The notes beneath the pieces are model-generated. The model saw only the letters and a program-made list of their open reading frames with translations. It did no database searches and was not told where the DNA came from. A stretch of 64,000 bases of DNA, from the NCBI GenBank assembly GCA_020850755.1, contig JADZEB010000004.1:248001-312000 (forward strand), in the 5' to 3' direction. The stretch is from Alphaproteobacteria bacterium. GTDB taxonomy: Bacteria > Pseudomonadota > Alphaproteobacteria > Acetobacterales > Acetobacteraceae. Shown here one piece after another: positions 17,390-25,045 of the stretch (positions are counted from its first letter, which is position 1; every line of letters starts with the position of its first letter). The translations under genes were made by a program, and so were the position numbers.

Positions 17390-19171
17390 CTAGAACTGGC
17401 TTCCCTGGAACCGCCGCTTCAGACGGTTGCGCAGCAGGATGGCAGAGACATTCATCGCGAATATCAGCGCGATCAGCAGCAGAGTTGTCACGAACACCAT
17501 CGGCTTGCCGGCTTCCGAGTTGCGGCTCTGGAATCCGACGTCGAAGATGTGGAAGCCTAGGTGCATGAAGCTGCGTTCCAGGTGCACGAAAGGAAAGTAT
17601 CCGTCGATCGGCAGCTCGGGCGCCAGCTTCACCACCCCCACCAGCATCAGCGGCGCGACCTCGCCGGCACCGCGTGCCATTGCCAGGATCACGCCGGTCA
17701 TGATGCCGGGCATGGCGCGCGGCAGCACGATGTTGCGGATCGTCTGCCACTTCGAGGCACCGCAGGCGAGCGAGCCCTCGCGCATCGAGCGCGGCACGGC
17801 GGCGAGCGCCTCCTCGGTGGCGACGATCACCACGGGAACGGTGAGGAGAGCGAGCGTCAGCGATGCCCACAACAGCCCGCCCGTCCCGTAGGTTGGATTC
17901 GGCAGGCGCTCGGGGAAGAATATCTGATCGATCGACCCGCCGAGAATATAGGCGAAGAAGCCGAGCCCGAACACGCCATAGACGATGGAGGGTACGCCTG
18001 CCAGGTTGTTGACCGAGATCCGGACAATCGAGACAAGCCTTCCCTGGCGTGCATACTCGCGCAGGTAAAGCGCGGTTATCACACCGAACGGCGTCACCAC
18101 CAGCACGAGGAGGAGCGTCATGGCGAATGTGCCGAAGATCGCCGGCATGACGCCGCCTTCGGTGTTAGCTTCACGCGGCTCGTCCAGCAGGAACTCCCCC
18201 CAACGTGACAGATAGACGCCGAGCCGCTCGGCGAGCGAGAGGTCGTTTGCCGGATAGAAGCGCACGATCGCGCCCAACGGCATCTCCTTCTCCCGCCCCG
18301 CGGCATCGGCAAGGACGACCAGATCGCCCTCGTGCGCGCGCCGCATCCCGCTGGCACGATCTGCCAATACCTGATGCTGCGCCTTGAGCGCAGCCTCGCG
18401 CTCGGCGAAACGCTGTCGCGCCGCATCAAGCGCCGTGCCGCCCTCCGGGTTGGCAAGCGAGGCGCGACGCAGTCGCAGGCGTTCCTGCTCGAGACGATGA
18501 TTCACCGCACCGATCTCGCCCCGCTCCAGGGCCCGGATGCTTTGCCAGCGCCGCCGCGCCTCCTCGTGTCGCTTGATCAGGTCGGGACTGCGCACGTCGC
18601 CCACCGGCGCGCGTTGTCCGCCGGAGGAAATCGCAACGATACGGCCGACGAACACACCCCATTCCATGCGCTCGACCAGCATGAGGTCCCAGGGGCGCGA
18701 AACCTCAGCGATCTCGTAGTCCGGAAGCCAGCGGAAATCGTCTCCGTACAGGTCATAGTTGCCGGTGCGGTACAGCGTGCGCGCGGCCATGCCATCATTG
18801 CGTTCGATGCCGCTGCGGGGCGCCGGGTCAAGCGCGGCAAGCACCTCCTGGCCGGGCCGGAATGTCTGGCTGCGTACTGGTTCTCCGGCAACGACCGTAC
18901 CGTCGTGCAGCCGCACCTGTTCGATCGGACGCGGCCAGAAGGTGACAAGCCCGTTCCAGAACACCAGCAGCAGAAGGCCGAGCACCATCAGGATGCCAAG
19001 GGCCAGGGCGCCGCCGAGGCACCATTGCCAAGGCTCGCCGGCACCTTGCAGGCCGGCCAGACGGACCTTTCCCGCGTTCCGGCGCCGTGTCTCGGAGATG
19101 GCGCGGCGCAAGCTTGCGTTCGCATCGCGCGCGGATTCGGGAAGGCTCGCCGCGGGAGCGGTGTTCATCAT
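17390..19171 (-). CDS. pstA: Phosphate ABC transporter permease PstA, long form
   Basis: Inner-membrane phosphate permease of 593 residues, about twice the E. coli length. After a cytoplasmic Arg-rich tail comes one helix (LGGALALGILMVLGLLLLVF, about 52-72), then roughly 270 residues of soluble sequence including a charged, probably coiled-coil stretch (HEEARRRWQSIRALERGE onward). The permease core begins at PAIFGTFAMTLLLVLVVTPF and holds the EAA-like loop LACGASKWQTIRNIVLP. Two ATGs in tandem (19171, 19168) are both possible. Long PstA proteins paired with long PstC occur in other proteobacteria. Starts 11 bases after pstC. Confidence 0.9.
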   Translation of the reverse strand: MMNTAPAASLPESARDANASLRRAISETRRRNAGKVRLAGLQGAGEPWQWCLGGALALGILMVLGLLLLVFWNGLVTFWPRPIEQVRLHDGTVVAGEPVRSQTFRPGQEVLAALDPAPRSGIERNDGMAARTLYRTGNYDLYGDDFRWLPDYEIAEVSRPWDLMLVERMEWGVFVGRIVAISSGGQRAPVGDVRSPDLIKRHEEARRRWQSIRALERGEIGAVNHRLEQERLRLRRASLANPEGGTALDAARQRFAEREAALKAQHQVLADRASGMRRAHEGDLVVLADAAGREKEMPLGAIVRFYPANDLSLAERLGVYLSRWGEFLLDEPREANTEGGVMPAIFGTFAMTLLLVLVVTPFGVITALYLREYARQGRLVSIVRISVNNLAGVPSIVYGVFGLGFFAYILGGSIDQIFFPERLPNPTYGTGGLLWASLTLALLTVPVVIVATEEALAAVPRSMREGSLACGASKWQTIRNIVLPRAMPGIMTGVILAMARGAGEVAPLMLVGVVKLAPELPIDGYFPFVHLERSFMHLGFHIFDVGFQSRNSEAGKPMVFVTTLLLIALIFAMNVSAILLRNRLKRRFQGSQF

Positions 19172-19182
19172 CCTGTCCCCCG

Positions 19183-21798
19183 CTATAGACTTGCCGCGCG
19201 CTTGCGAAAGCGCAGGCGGATCAGTTCGGCCACCGTGTTGATCACGAAGGTGATGGCGAACAGGGTGAGCGCGGACAGGAACAGCATGCGATAGAGTGTG
19301 CCATCACGCACCGCCTCCGGCAGTTCTACCGCGATGTTGGCCGACAGTGCTCGCAGGCCGTTGAACACGTTCCAATCCAGTATCGGTGTGTTGCCGGCGG
19401 CCATCACCACAATCATCGTCTCGCCCACGGCGCGTCCCATGCCCACCATCACGGCGGCGAAGACCCCGCTCATGGCCGTAGGCAGGATCACGCGCATGGC
19501 GGTCTGCCAGTTGGTCGCGCCGCAACCAAGCGAGGCTGCGCGCAGATGCTCCGGCACTGCGCTCAGCGCATCCTCGGCGATGGTGTAGATGATCGGAATG
19601 ACGGCGAAGCCCATCGCGAATCCGACCACGAGCGTGTTGCGCTGGACGTAGGTGCCGACCATGCCGCCACGCGGATCGTAGCCAAGCCCCATGAGCAGTG
19701 CCGAGAGGCCAAGCGCGCCCACAAGGCCAGCCACCAGAATGACCAGCCAGCGCAGCAGGGTCACCGTGGCCACGACTCCATGGGAGCGCGGCCCCAGCGC
19801 CTCGTCCAGCGGGACCATCAGGCGGTTGCCGACAAGCGCTGCCGCAAGGGTGGTGATCGGCAAGCACAGGAGCGTCGTGAAACCGAAGCCGGATCCGATC
19901 TGTCCGTCGAGCCACGAGCGGATGTCGCCCGCGAAGACGATGCGTTCGAGAGCGCCGCCAAGCGCCACGCACGCAAGGAAGCCGAGGCCGAGAGCGACGA
20001 ACATCAGCGCGAACTTGGGCAGGCCGCCATAGCGGAGCGATAGGGAGCGCGGCAGGTACATCCATGCATAGGCTGCCGCCAGAAGGCTGAGCGGCACGGC
20101 GAGGAACACCATCAGAACGGCCGCGATCCAGTCCTCGACGATCGGCGCCAGGATCAGCGCCGCGACGAAGCCGAGCACGACCGAAGGGAGCGAGGCCATC
20201 ATCTCCATGGCCGGCTTCACCACCGCGCGCACTCTAGGGTGCACGAACTCCGAGGTGAAGATCGCCGCCAGCAGCGCCACCGGCACCGCGAACAGGAGAG
20301 CGTAGAAGGTGGCCTTGAGCGTGCCGAAGATGAGCGGCACGAGCGAGAGCTTGGGCTCGAAACTGTCGGTCGCGGCCGAGGATTGCCATGTGAAGCCCGG
20401 CTCCTGGTAGCCCTCGTACCAGACGCGGCCGAAGATCGTGCCGAGCGTCGTTTCCGGGTGCGGGACACTGAGGTTCCACGCGGATGCTCGGCCATTGCCT
20501 GCAATCGCGACGATGGCATCGTTTCGCGGCGCCAGCGCGAGGGCGGCGTAGGTTTCGGCCTCCCCTCCCTTTTCCAGCGCAAGCAAGGTGCGGTTCGAGG
20601 TGGAATGGCGCAGCCAAACATTGCCGCGTGCATCGGCGGTGGCGAAGACCTTGCCACGCTGGCTGATTGATATCGCACCGACTCCGTCGGCATGCCGATC
20701 CATGATGTGCGCGCGCACGAGGCGCTTGCCATCGGCGCTGTCACTCCCCGGTCTTTCCAGCAGGAAGAACACATCGGTCGTGCCGCGCGATCCCATCGCC
20801 ACGACCGACTGCTCGCCGATGAGATAGCTGAGCGCGGAAAGCCTCTCGCCGGCTTCCAGGAGCCGCGCCTCTTCGGCGAGGCGCGGTGCGGTGAAGCTGC
20901 GCGTATCGTAGCGGAACACCCTGCCCTCGGCAGTGCCGGCAAGCACCGAATCCGCCTGCTCGGTCAGCAGCACCGCGCTGATCTCCACGCCCGGCGGAAC
21001 CGGCGGCAAGGTCGTGGTCGCGACCGCGGTACGCACCTGGCGCGTCAGCATGTTGACACGGCTTTCCGCCCGCGACAGTCGGATCGTGCGCGCAGCGTCA
21101 ACCGTAGCGAAGGAGCGTGTCGGCCGCTCCACAGTTCCGGCAACGCGATAATCGGCAAGCCTGATCGCGCTCTCGGAGATCTTCTGCGGCGCATCCGCGC
21201 GCACGACAACATCGACCTTGCGGTACTGGTTGCCGGGGATACGGGAATAGACGCTTCGCCCGTCGGTCCGGTCGCGCTCGTTCAGGCGACGGAGGTCCGG
21301 GGGCAACCGGTCGGGGGTGATCACCTCGGCCGTGAACCGCATCGTGCCGAGCCGGATCGTGCCGTCGGCGAAACCGAGCAGGATCTGCTCGCGATTGAGC
21401 GAACTGCCGAACGCCGTGACCACCGCGCCGTTGAGGGCGAGGGGTTCGGCGGCAAGCGGTGTGCCGGTCTGTAGGTGGAAGGCGGAGACGGACCCGTCGC
21501 GCAGCAGCACGGCGCCGATGGTGCGATCCTCGTCGATGACCGCACTCAGCGGTCCGCGCTCCATTCCGGCCACGGCGAAGGCGTGCTGGCCAACCACCCT
21601 GGCTCCGGTAAAAAGCGGCACCACGACCTGTGTCAGGAACACGAGGATCGTCGCTACCGCGATGATGACAAAGATGCCGCCGATACGGATCGTCCAGTCG
21701 GCCACGCGGTCAGCGATCAGGACGGAACGCCGGGTCTCGCGAACCCGGCGCGTGATGCCGCTTGGCCTTGCAGTCCGTGGCGCGTCGGCGGCGTCCAT
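19183..21798 (-). CDS. pstC: Phosphate ABC transporter permease PstC, very long form
   Basis: Inner-membrane permease of 871 residues compared with about 320 in E. coli. One N-terminal helix (about 36-58) is followed by a soluble domain to about residue 480, with repeated short beta-like segments (e.g. AVLLRDGSVSAFHLQTG, VFATADARGNVWLR), resembling a propeller-type sensor or scaffold; topology places it outside the cytoplasm. The permease core starts at GTLKATFYALLFAVPVALLA and contains the loop LGCGATNWQTAMRVILP, near-identical to PstA. I use ATG 21798 with GAGG about 11 bases upstream; an upstream TTG is the alternative. The large domain is shared in kind by other long PstC proteins; its role is not established to my knowledge. 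Confidence 0.88.
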   Translation of the reverse strand: MDAADAPRTARPSGITRRVRETRRSVLIADRVADWTIRIGGIFVIIAVATILVFLTQVVVPLFTGARVVGQHAFAVAGMERGPLSAVIDEDRTIGAVLLRDGSVSAFHLQTGTPLAAEPLALNGAVVTAFGSSLNREQILLGFADGTIRLGTMRFTAEVITPDRLPPDLRRLNERDRTDGRSVYSRIPGNQYRKVDVVVRADAPQKISESAIRLADYRVAGTVERPTRSFATVDAARTIRLSRAESRVNMLTRQVRTAVATTTLPPVPPGVEISAVLLTEQADSVLAGTAEGRVFRYDTRSFTAPRLAEEARLLEAGERLSALSYLIGEQSVVAMGSRGTTDVFFLLERPGSDSADGKRLVRAHIMDRHADGVGAISISQRGKVFATADARGNVWLRHSTSNRTLLALEKGGEAETYAALALAPRNDAIVAIAGNGRASAWNLSVPHPETTLGTIFGRVWYEGYQEPGFTWQSSAATDSFEPKLSLVPLIFGTLKATFYALLFAVPVALLAAIFTSEFVHPRVRAVVKPAMEMMASLPSVVLGFVAALILAPIVEDWIAAVLMVFLAVPLSLLAAAYAWMYLPRSLSLRYGGLPKFALMFVALGLGFLACVALGGALERIVFAGDIRSWLDGQIGSGFGFTTLLCLPITTLAAALVGNRLMVPLDEALGPRSHGVVATVTLLRWLVILVAGLVGALGLSALLMGLGYDPRGGMVGTYVQRNTLVVGFAMGFAVIPIIYTIAEDALSAVPEHLRAASLGCGATNWQTAMRVILPTAMSGVFAAVMVGMGRAVGETMIVVMAAGNTPILDWNVFNGLRALSANIAVELPEAVRDGTLYRMLFLSALTLFAITFVINTVAELIRLRFRKRAASL

Positions 21799-21828
21799 GC
21801 AGCGCAAATCCTCGTGATCGGCGGCACT

Positions 21829-21854
21829 GGCGGGCGGCTGTCATGCCGCCCGCC
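21829..21854 (-). promoter_or_regulatory. Perfect GC hairpin between pstS and pstC
   Basis: GGCGGGCGGC (21829-21838) and GCCGCCCGCC (21845-21854) form a perfect 10-bp stem with a 6-base loop, beginning 13 bases beyond the pstS stop. No T-run follows. Like the element after the dppA-like gene it probably protects or partly terminates the binding-protein message, so PstS exceeds the membrane components. Structure seen, role inferred. Confidence 0.6.
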
Positions 21855-21867
21855 CGGCCCGGGGGTG

Positions 21868-22857
21868 TCAGTTGATGATGCGCATCGCCCGAAGATCCTC
21901 CTCGGCGATGGCCTGGGTCACGGGGAAGTAGCCATCCTTCACCGTGGCCTCCTGGCCCTGGCGCGAATAGATGAACCGGATCAGTTCGCGCCGCAGCGGA
22001 TCGAGCGGCTGGTTCGGGTTGACGTTCACGTAGATGTAGAGGAACCGCGCCAGGGGATAGTCGCCGGCATAGGCGTTCTCGGCATTGGCCTCGAAGCAGC
22101 GCTCGCCCGGGCGTGTCGCGAGCGGCACGGCACGGACATCGGCCGTGCGGTAGCCCACGCCCGAATAGCCGATGGCGTAGCGGTCCGAGGCGATGCCCTG
22201 TACCACCGTCGAGGAACCGGGCTGCTCCTTCACGCTGTCGCGGTAGTCGCCGTTGAACAAGGCAACCTCCTTGAAATAGCCATAGGTGCCGGAGGCGGAG
22301 TTACGTCCATAGAGCGAAATCGGCCGATTCGCCCATTCCCCGGTCAGGCCAAGTTGTCCCCACGTCGTGATCTCGGTCGAATGGCCGCCGCGGCGCGTGC
22401 GCGAGAAGACGGCATCCACCTGCTGCAGCGTCATGCACTGGATCGGGTTGTCCTTGTGGACATACACGGCCAGGGCGTCAACGGCGCCGCGTACCGCACG
22501 CGGCGGGTAGCCGAATCGCTGCTGGAAGGCGTCGATCTCGCGCTGGTTCATCGGCCTGCTCATCGGGCCGAACTGGGCGGTCCCCGCCACCAAGGCAGGC
22601 GGCGCGGTCGAGCTGCCCTTGCCCTCGATCTCGATCTTCACGTTCGGATAGAGCGCCTGGAAGCCTTCGGCCCAGAGCGTCATCAGGTTGTTCAGCGTGT
22701 CCGAGCCGATCGACTTGACGTTGCCGGACACGCCGCTTACCGCCGCATAGCGCGGCAGGGCAGGGTCGATCTGCACGCCCTGGGCGATCGCCGGCGCGAC
22801 CGACCCGACCGCCAGCAGCATCGCGGCACCGGCGAGAACAATTCCCTTGGCTGACAT
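21868..22857 (-). CDS. pstS: Phosphate-binding protein PstS
   Basis: Periplasmic phosphate-binding protein of 329 residues. The ATG at 22857 is preceded by CAGGAGG with 7 bases spacing; signal peptide MSAKGIVLAGAAMLLAVGSVAPAIA. Phosphate-contact blocks: SIGSDTLNNL, EIEGKGSSTAPPAL, AQFGPMSRPM, and SLYGRNSASGTYGYF. The N-terminal SGVSGNVKSIGSDT and the overall PBP-like layout fit the PstS group of Pseudomonas-type long Pst systems. First gene of pstSCAB, under a Pho box about 130 bases upstream. Confidence 0.93.
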   Translation of the reverse strand: MSAKGIVLAGAAMLLAVGSVAPAIAQGVQIDPALPRYAAVSGVSGNVKSIGSDTLNNLMTLWAEGFQALYPNVKIEIEGKGSSTAPPALVAGTAQFGPMSRPMNQREIDAFQQRFGYPPRAVRGAVDALAVYVHKDNPIQCMTLQQVDAVFSRTRRGGHSTEITTWGQLGLTGEWANRPISLYGRNSASGTYGYFKEVALFNGDYRDSVKEQPGSSTVVQGIASDRYAIGYSGVGYRTADVRAVPLATRPGERCFEANAENAYAGDYPLARFLYIYVNVNPNQPLDPLRRELIRFIYSRQGQEATVKDGYFPVTQAIAEEDLRAMRIIN

Positions 22858-23270
22858 GTGGTGGCCTCCTGACGGGGACTGACAAACTTCGAACCGCGCA
22901 GAGCAAGCGAAACAGCCGCGCGCCCCTGCCGTGGGCGGCTGCCGTCTGGCGGCGGAGGGACCGTAGTCAGGGTGCACGACTGCCGGATTGCAGATTCATG
23001 ATAGTTCGATGACAGATGCTCCCAGGACCGGTCACGATGATCCGGACGAATTCACAAATTGTCCGGACCCGGCCAAGGACGCTCCCGCACCGCGAAGGCT
23101 CGATTGCAGGCCGGGCCGGCTGCCTCGAACCGACCATCAGCCACTCCTGCCATGGACTGCCCGCGACCCGGGCGAACCGCGCTTGCATCCAGGCCCGGCC
23201 AATGGGATATGAACATCGGGGACGAACCCAAAGCGTCAAGCAGTTCAACGAATTGTCGGGAGGCGACACC
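22858..23270. other. Intergenic region between divergent pstS and Bug-protein genes
   Basis: These 413 bases carry no convincing gene. They hold the pstS leader, the Pho box (22987-23015) and, towards the right, a possible promoter for the plus-strand Bug gene: TTGCAT at about 23193 followed after 19 bases by TATGAA, a poor spacing. The ribosome site GGGAGG for that gene is just inside the right end. Short frames here lack ribosome sites and family resemblance. Confidence 0.6.
22987..23015 (-). promoter_or_regulatory. Pho box (PhoB operator) of the pst operon, three direct repeats
   Basis: On the minus strand three 7-mers recur at exactly 11-base intervals: CTGTCAT (23015-23009), CTATCAT (23004-22998) and CTGCAAT (22993-22987), separated by CGAA and GAAT. 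The enterobacterial/rhizobial Pho box is CTGTCAT-N4-CTGTCAT, so matches are 7/7, 6/7 and 5/7. It lies about 130-158 bases upstream of the pstS ATG and points towards it. Phosphate-starvation activation by PhoB is the expected regulation; phoB itself is not in the window. Confidence 0.85.
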
Positions 23271-24257
23271 ATGAACGCTGCAATTTCCCGCCGCCATGCC
23301 TTGGCCCTGGCCGGGGCCGGCGCCCTGGCGCTGCCGGGCATCGCCCGTGCCCAGGGAGCCTGGCCAAACCGCAATGTGCGCCTCGTCGTGCCCTTCGCGC
23401 CGGGCGGGACGACAGACATCGTGGCCAGGATCCTGGCCCAGCAGCTCCAGGAGCGGCTCGGACAGCCCTTCATCGTCGACAACCGCCCCGGCGCCGGCGC
23501 GACCCTGGGCTCGCAGCAGGTCGCCGAGGCTGCACCCGATGGCTACACCCTGGTGGTTTCCAACTCCGCATCGCACGGCATTTCGCCGGCGCTCTACAAC
23601 AATGTCCGCTACAAGGCGCTTGAGGACTTCACCCATATAGCGCTTGCCGCCACCACCTCGACGGCCGTAGTGGTCAACCCGCAATACGAGGCCCAGACCA
23701 TCGCCGACCTGGTGCGCCTCGGCCGCAGCCGCCCGGATGGCCTCGATTTCGCGATCTCCGGCGCCGGCACATCGACGCACCTTCTCGGCATGCGCTTCGC
23801 CCGCGCCGCCGGCATCAAGCTGAACCCGATTTCCTATCGCGGCTCGGGCCCGGCGCTGACCGACGTCATCGCCGGAAACGTCAAGTTCATGTTCGACGGA
23901 CTCCCCTCCTGCATCGGCCATATCCGATCCGGGGCGTTGAAGGCGATCGCGGTTGCCGATCCGCAGCGCAACCCCAAGCTTCCGAACGTGCCGACGCTTG
24001 CCGAGGCCGGATACACCAACCTGATCTCCTATTCCTGGTTCGGCGTCTCGGGACCCAAGGGCATGCCGCGCGAGGTGGTGACCAAGCTCAACACCGAGAT
24101 CCGAGCCATTCTCAAGCTGCCGGCGGTGCAGCGCCGCTACGACGAGCTGACCGCCGACGCCCCCGACATGTCGCCCGCGCAGTACACCGATTTCATCCGC
24201 GAGGAGCTGACCACCTGGGCAGAGGTGGTGAAGGCAACCGGTGTGACCGCGAACTGA
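23271..24257 (+). CDS. Tripartite tricarboxylate transporter substrate-binding protein (Bug family)
   Basis: Periplasmic binding protein of 328 residues (TctC/Bug). The start ATG 23271 has GGGAGG 7 bases upstream and begins a Tat-like signal peptide (MNAAISRRHALALAGAG..GIARAQG). Family blocks: VPFAPGGTTDIVARILA, VDNRPGAGATLGSQ, ISYRGSGPALTDVIAGNV, and PTLAEAGY. Bug proteins feed the TctAB membrane pair or act in sensing; no tctA or tctB gene is in this window. Ligands are usually carboxylates, aromatic acids or amides. It faces the DMFase-like operon tail to tail, so uptake of that pathway's substrate is possible but unproven. Confidence 0.88.
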   Translation: MNAAISRRHALALAGAGALALPGIARAQGAWPNRNVRLVVPFAPGGTTDIVARILAQQLQERLGQPFIVDNRPGAGATLGSQQVAEAAPDGYTLVVSNSASHGISPALYNNVRYKALEDFTHIALAATTSTAVVVNPQYEAQTIADLVRLGRSRPDGLDFAISGAGTSTHLLGMRFARAAGIKLNPISYRGSGPALTDVIAGNVKFMFDGLPSCIGHIRSGALKAIAVADPQRNPKLPNVPTLAEAGYTNLISYSWFGVSGPKGMPREVVTKLNTEIRAILKLPAVQRRYDELTADAPDMSPAQYTDFIREELTTWAEVVKATGVTAN

Positions 24258-24280
24258 GCCGTCACGCCCGGCCGTATCCG

Positions 24281-25030
24281 CTAGCGGCCGCCGCCGATCG
24301 GCACGATCGCGCCGTTGACGTAGGACGCGGCGTCCGACAACAACCACAGGACAAGCTCGGCAACCTCCTCGGCCCGGCCCGGCCGGCCGAGGGGGATGCC
24401 GGCAGAAAGCCGCGCCGGACGATCGGGCATGCCGGCGGCGGCGTGGATCTCCGTTTCGATCACACCCGGGGCGACGGCGTTCACCCGGATCCCCTCGCCG
24501 CCCGCCTCGCGCGCCAGCCCTATGGTCAGGCTGTCGATCGCGCCCTTGGTGGCGGCGTAGTGCACCCACTCGCCCGCGCCGCCGATCTCGGCCGCGCGCG
24601 AGGACACGTTCACGATCGCGCCGCCCCGCCCGCCGCGCGAACTGGCCATGCGCCGCACCGCCTCGCGCGCGCACAGGATCGCGCCGGTGACGTTGATGGC
24701 CACAACGTCCTTGATCATGTCGGTGGCGGCATCGGCGAGCGGCCCCGCCCGGCCGACCGTACCGGCGTTGTTGACCAAGGCATCAAGGCGCCCGAAGCGC
24801 TCGTCCAGGACGGCATAGAGCCGCATCACATCGCCGTCGCGCCCGACATCCGCCGCAGCGATCTCCACGCGCGCGCCATGGGCATGCGCCTCCGCCGCGA
24901 CCGCCTCGGCCCGCGTACGCTCGGTGCGGTAGGAGAGCATGAGATCGTATCCGCGCCGCGCCGCCAGCAGCGCCACCGCCGCGCCGATCCCACGCCCGCC
25001 GCCCGTGACCAGGATCACCTTGCGCGCCAT
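24281..25030 (-). CDS. SDR family NAD(P)-dependent oxidoreductase
   Basis: Classical SDR of 249 residues with all key features: TGGGRGIG (9-16), NNAG (87-90), Ser143/144, Y158-A-A-T-K162, and VNAVAPGVIETEI. The C-terminal YVNGAIVPIGGGR matches the FabG/sugar-dehydrogenase type. The S-Y-R after the second strand in place of Asp suggests NADP. Last gene of the four-gene operon containing the DMFase-like enzyme, 15 bases downstream of it. Possible step: reduction or oxidation of a carbonyl in the degraded amide compound. Confidence 0.88.
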   Translation of the reverse strand: MARKVILVTGGGRGIGAAVALLAARRGYDLMLSYRTERTRAEAVAAEAHAHGARVEIAAADVGRDGDVMRLYAVLDERFGRLDALVNNAGTVGRAGPLADAATDMIKDVVAINVTGAILCAREAVRRMASSRGGRGGAIVNVSSRAAEIGGAGEWVHYAATKGAIDSLTIGLAREAGGEGIRVNAVAPGVIETEIHAAAGMPDRPARLSAGIPLGRPGRAEEVAELVLWLLSDAASYVNGAIVPIGGGR

Positions 25031-25045
25031 GTCCGCGCCCGCCCG

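Noticed and set aside
24258..24300. CGGCCG inverted repeat between convergent Bug and SDR genes as a terminator
   Set aside because: The 6-bp arms are self-complementary GC palindromes expected often in this DNA, one overlaps coding sequence, and no T-run follows.
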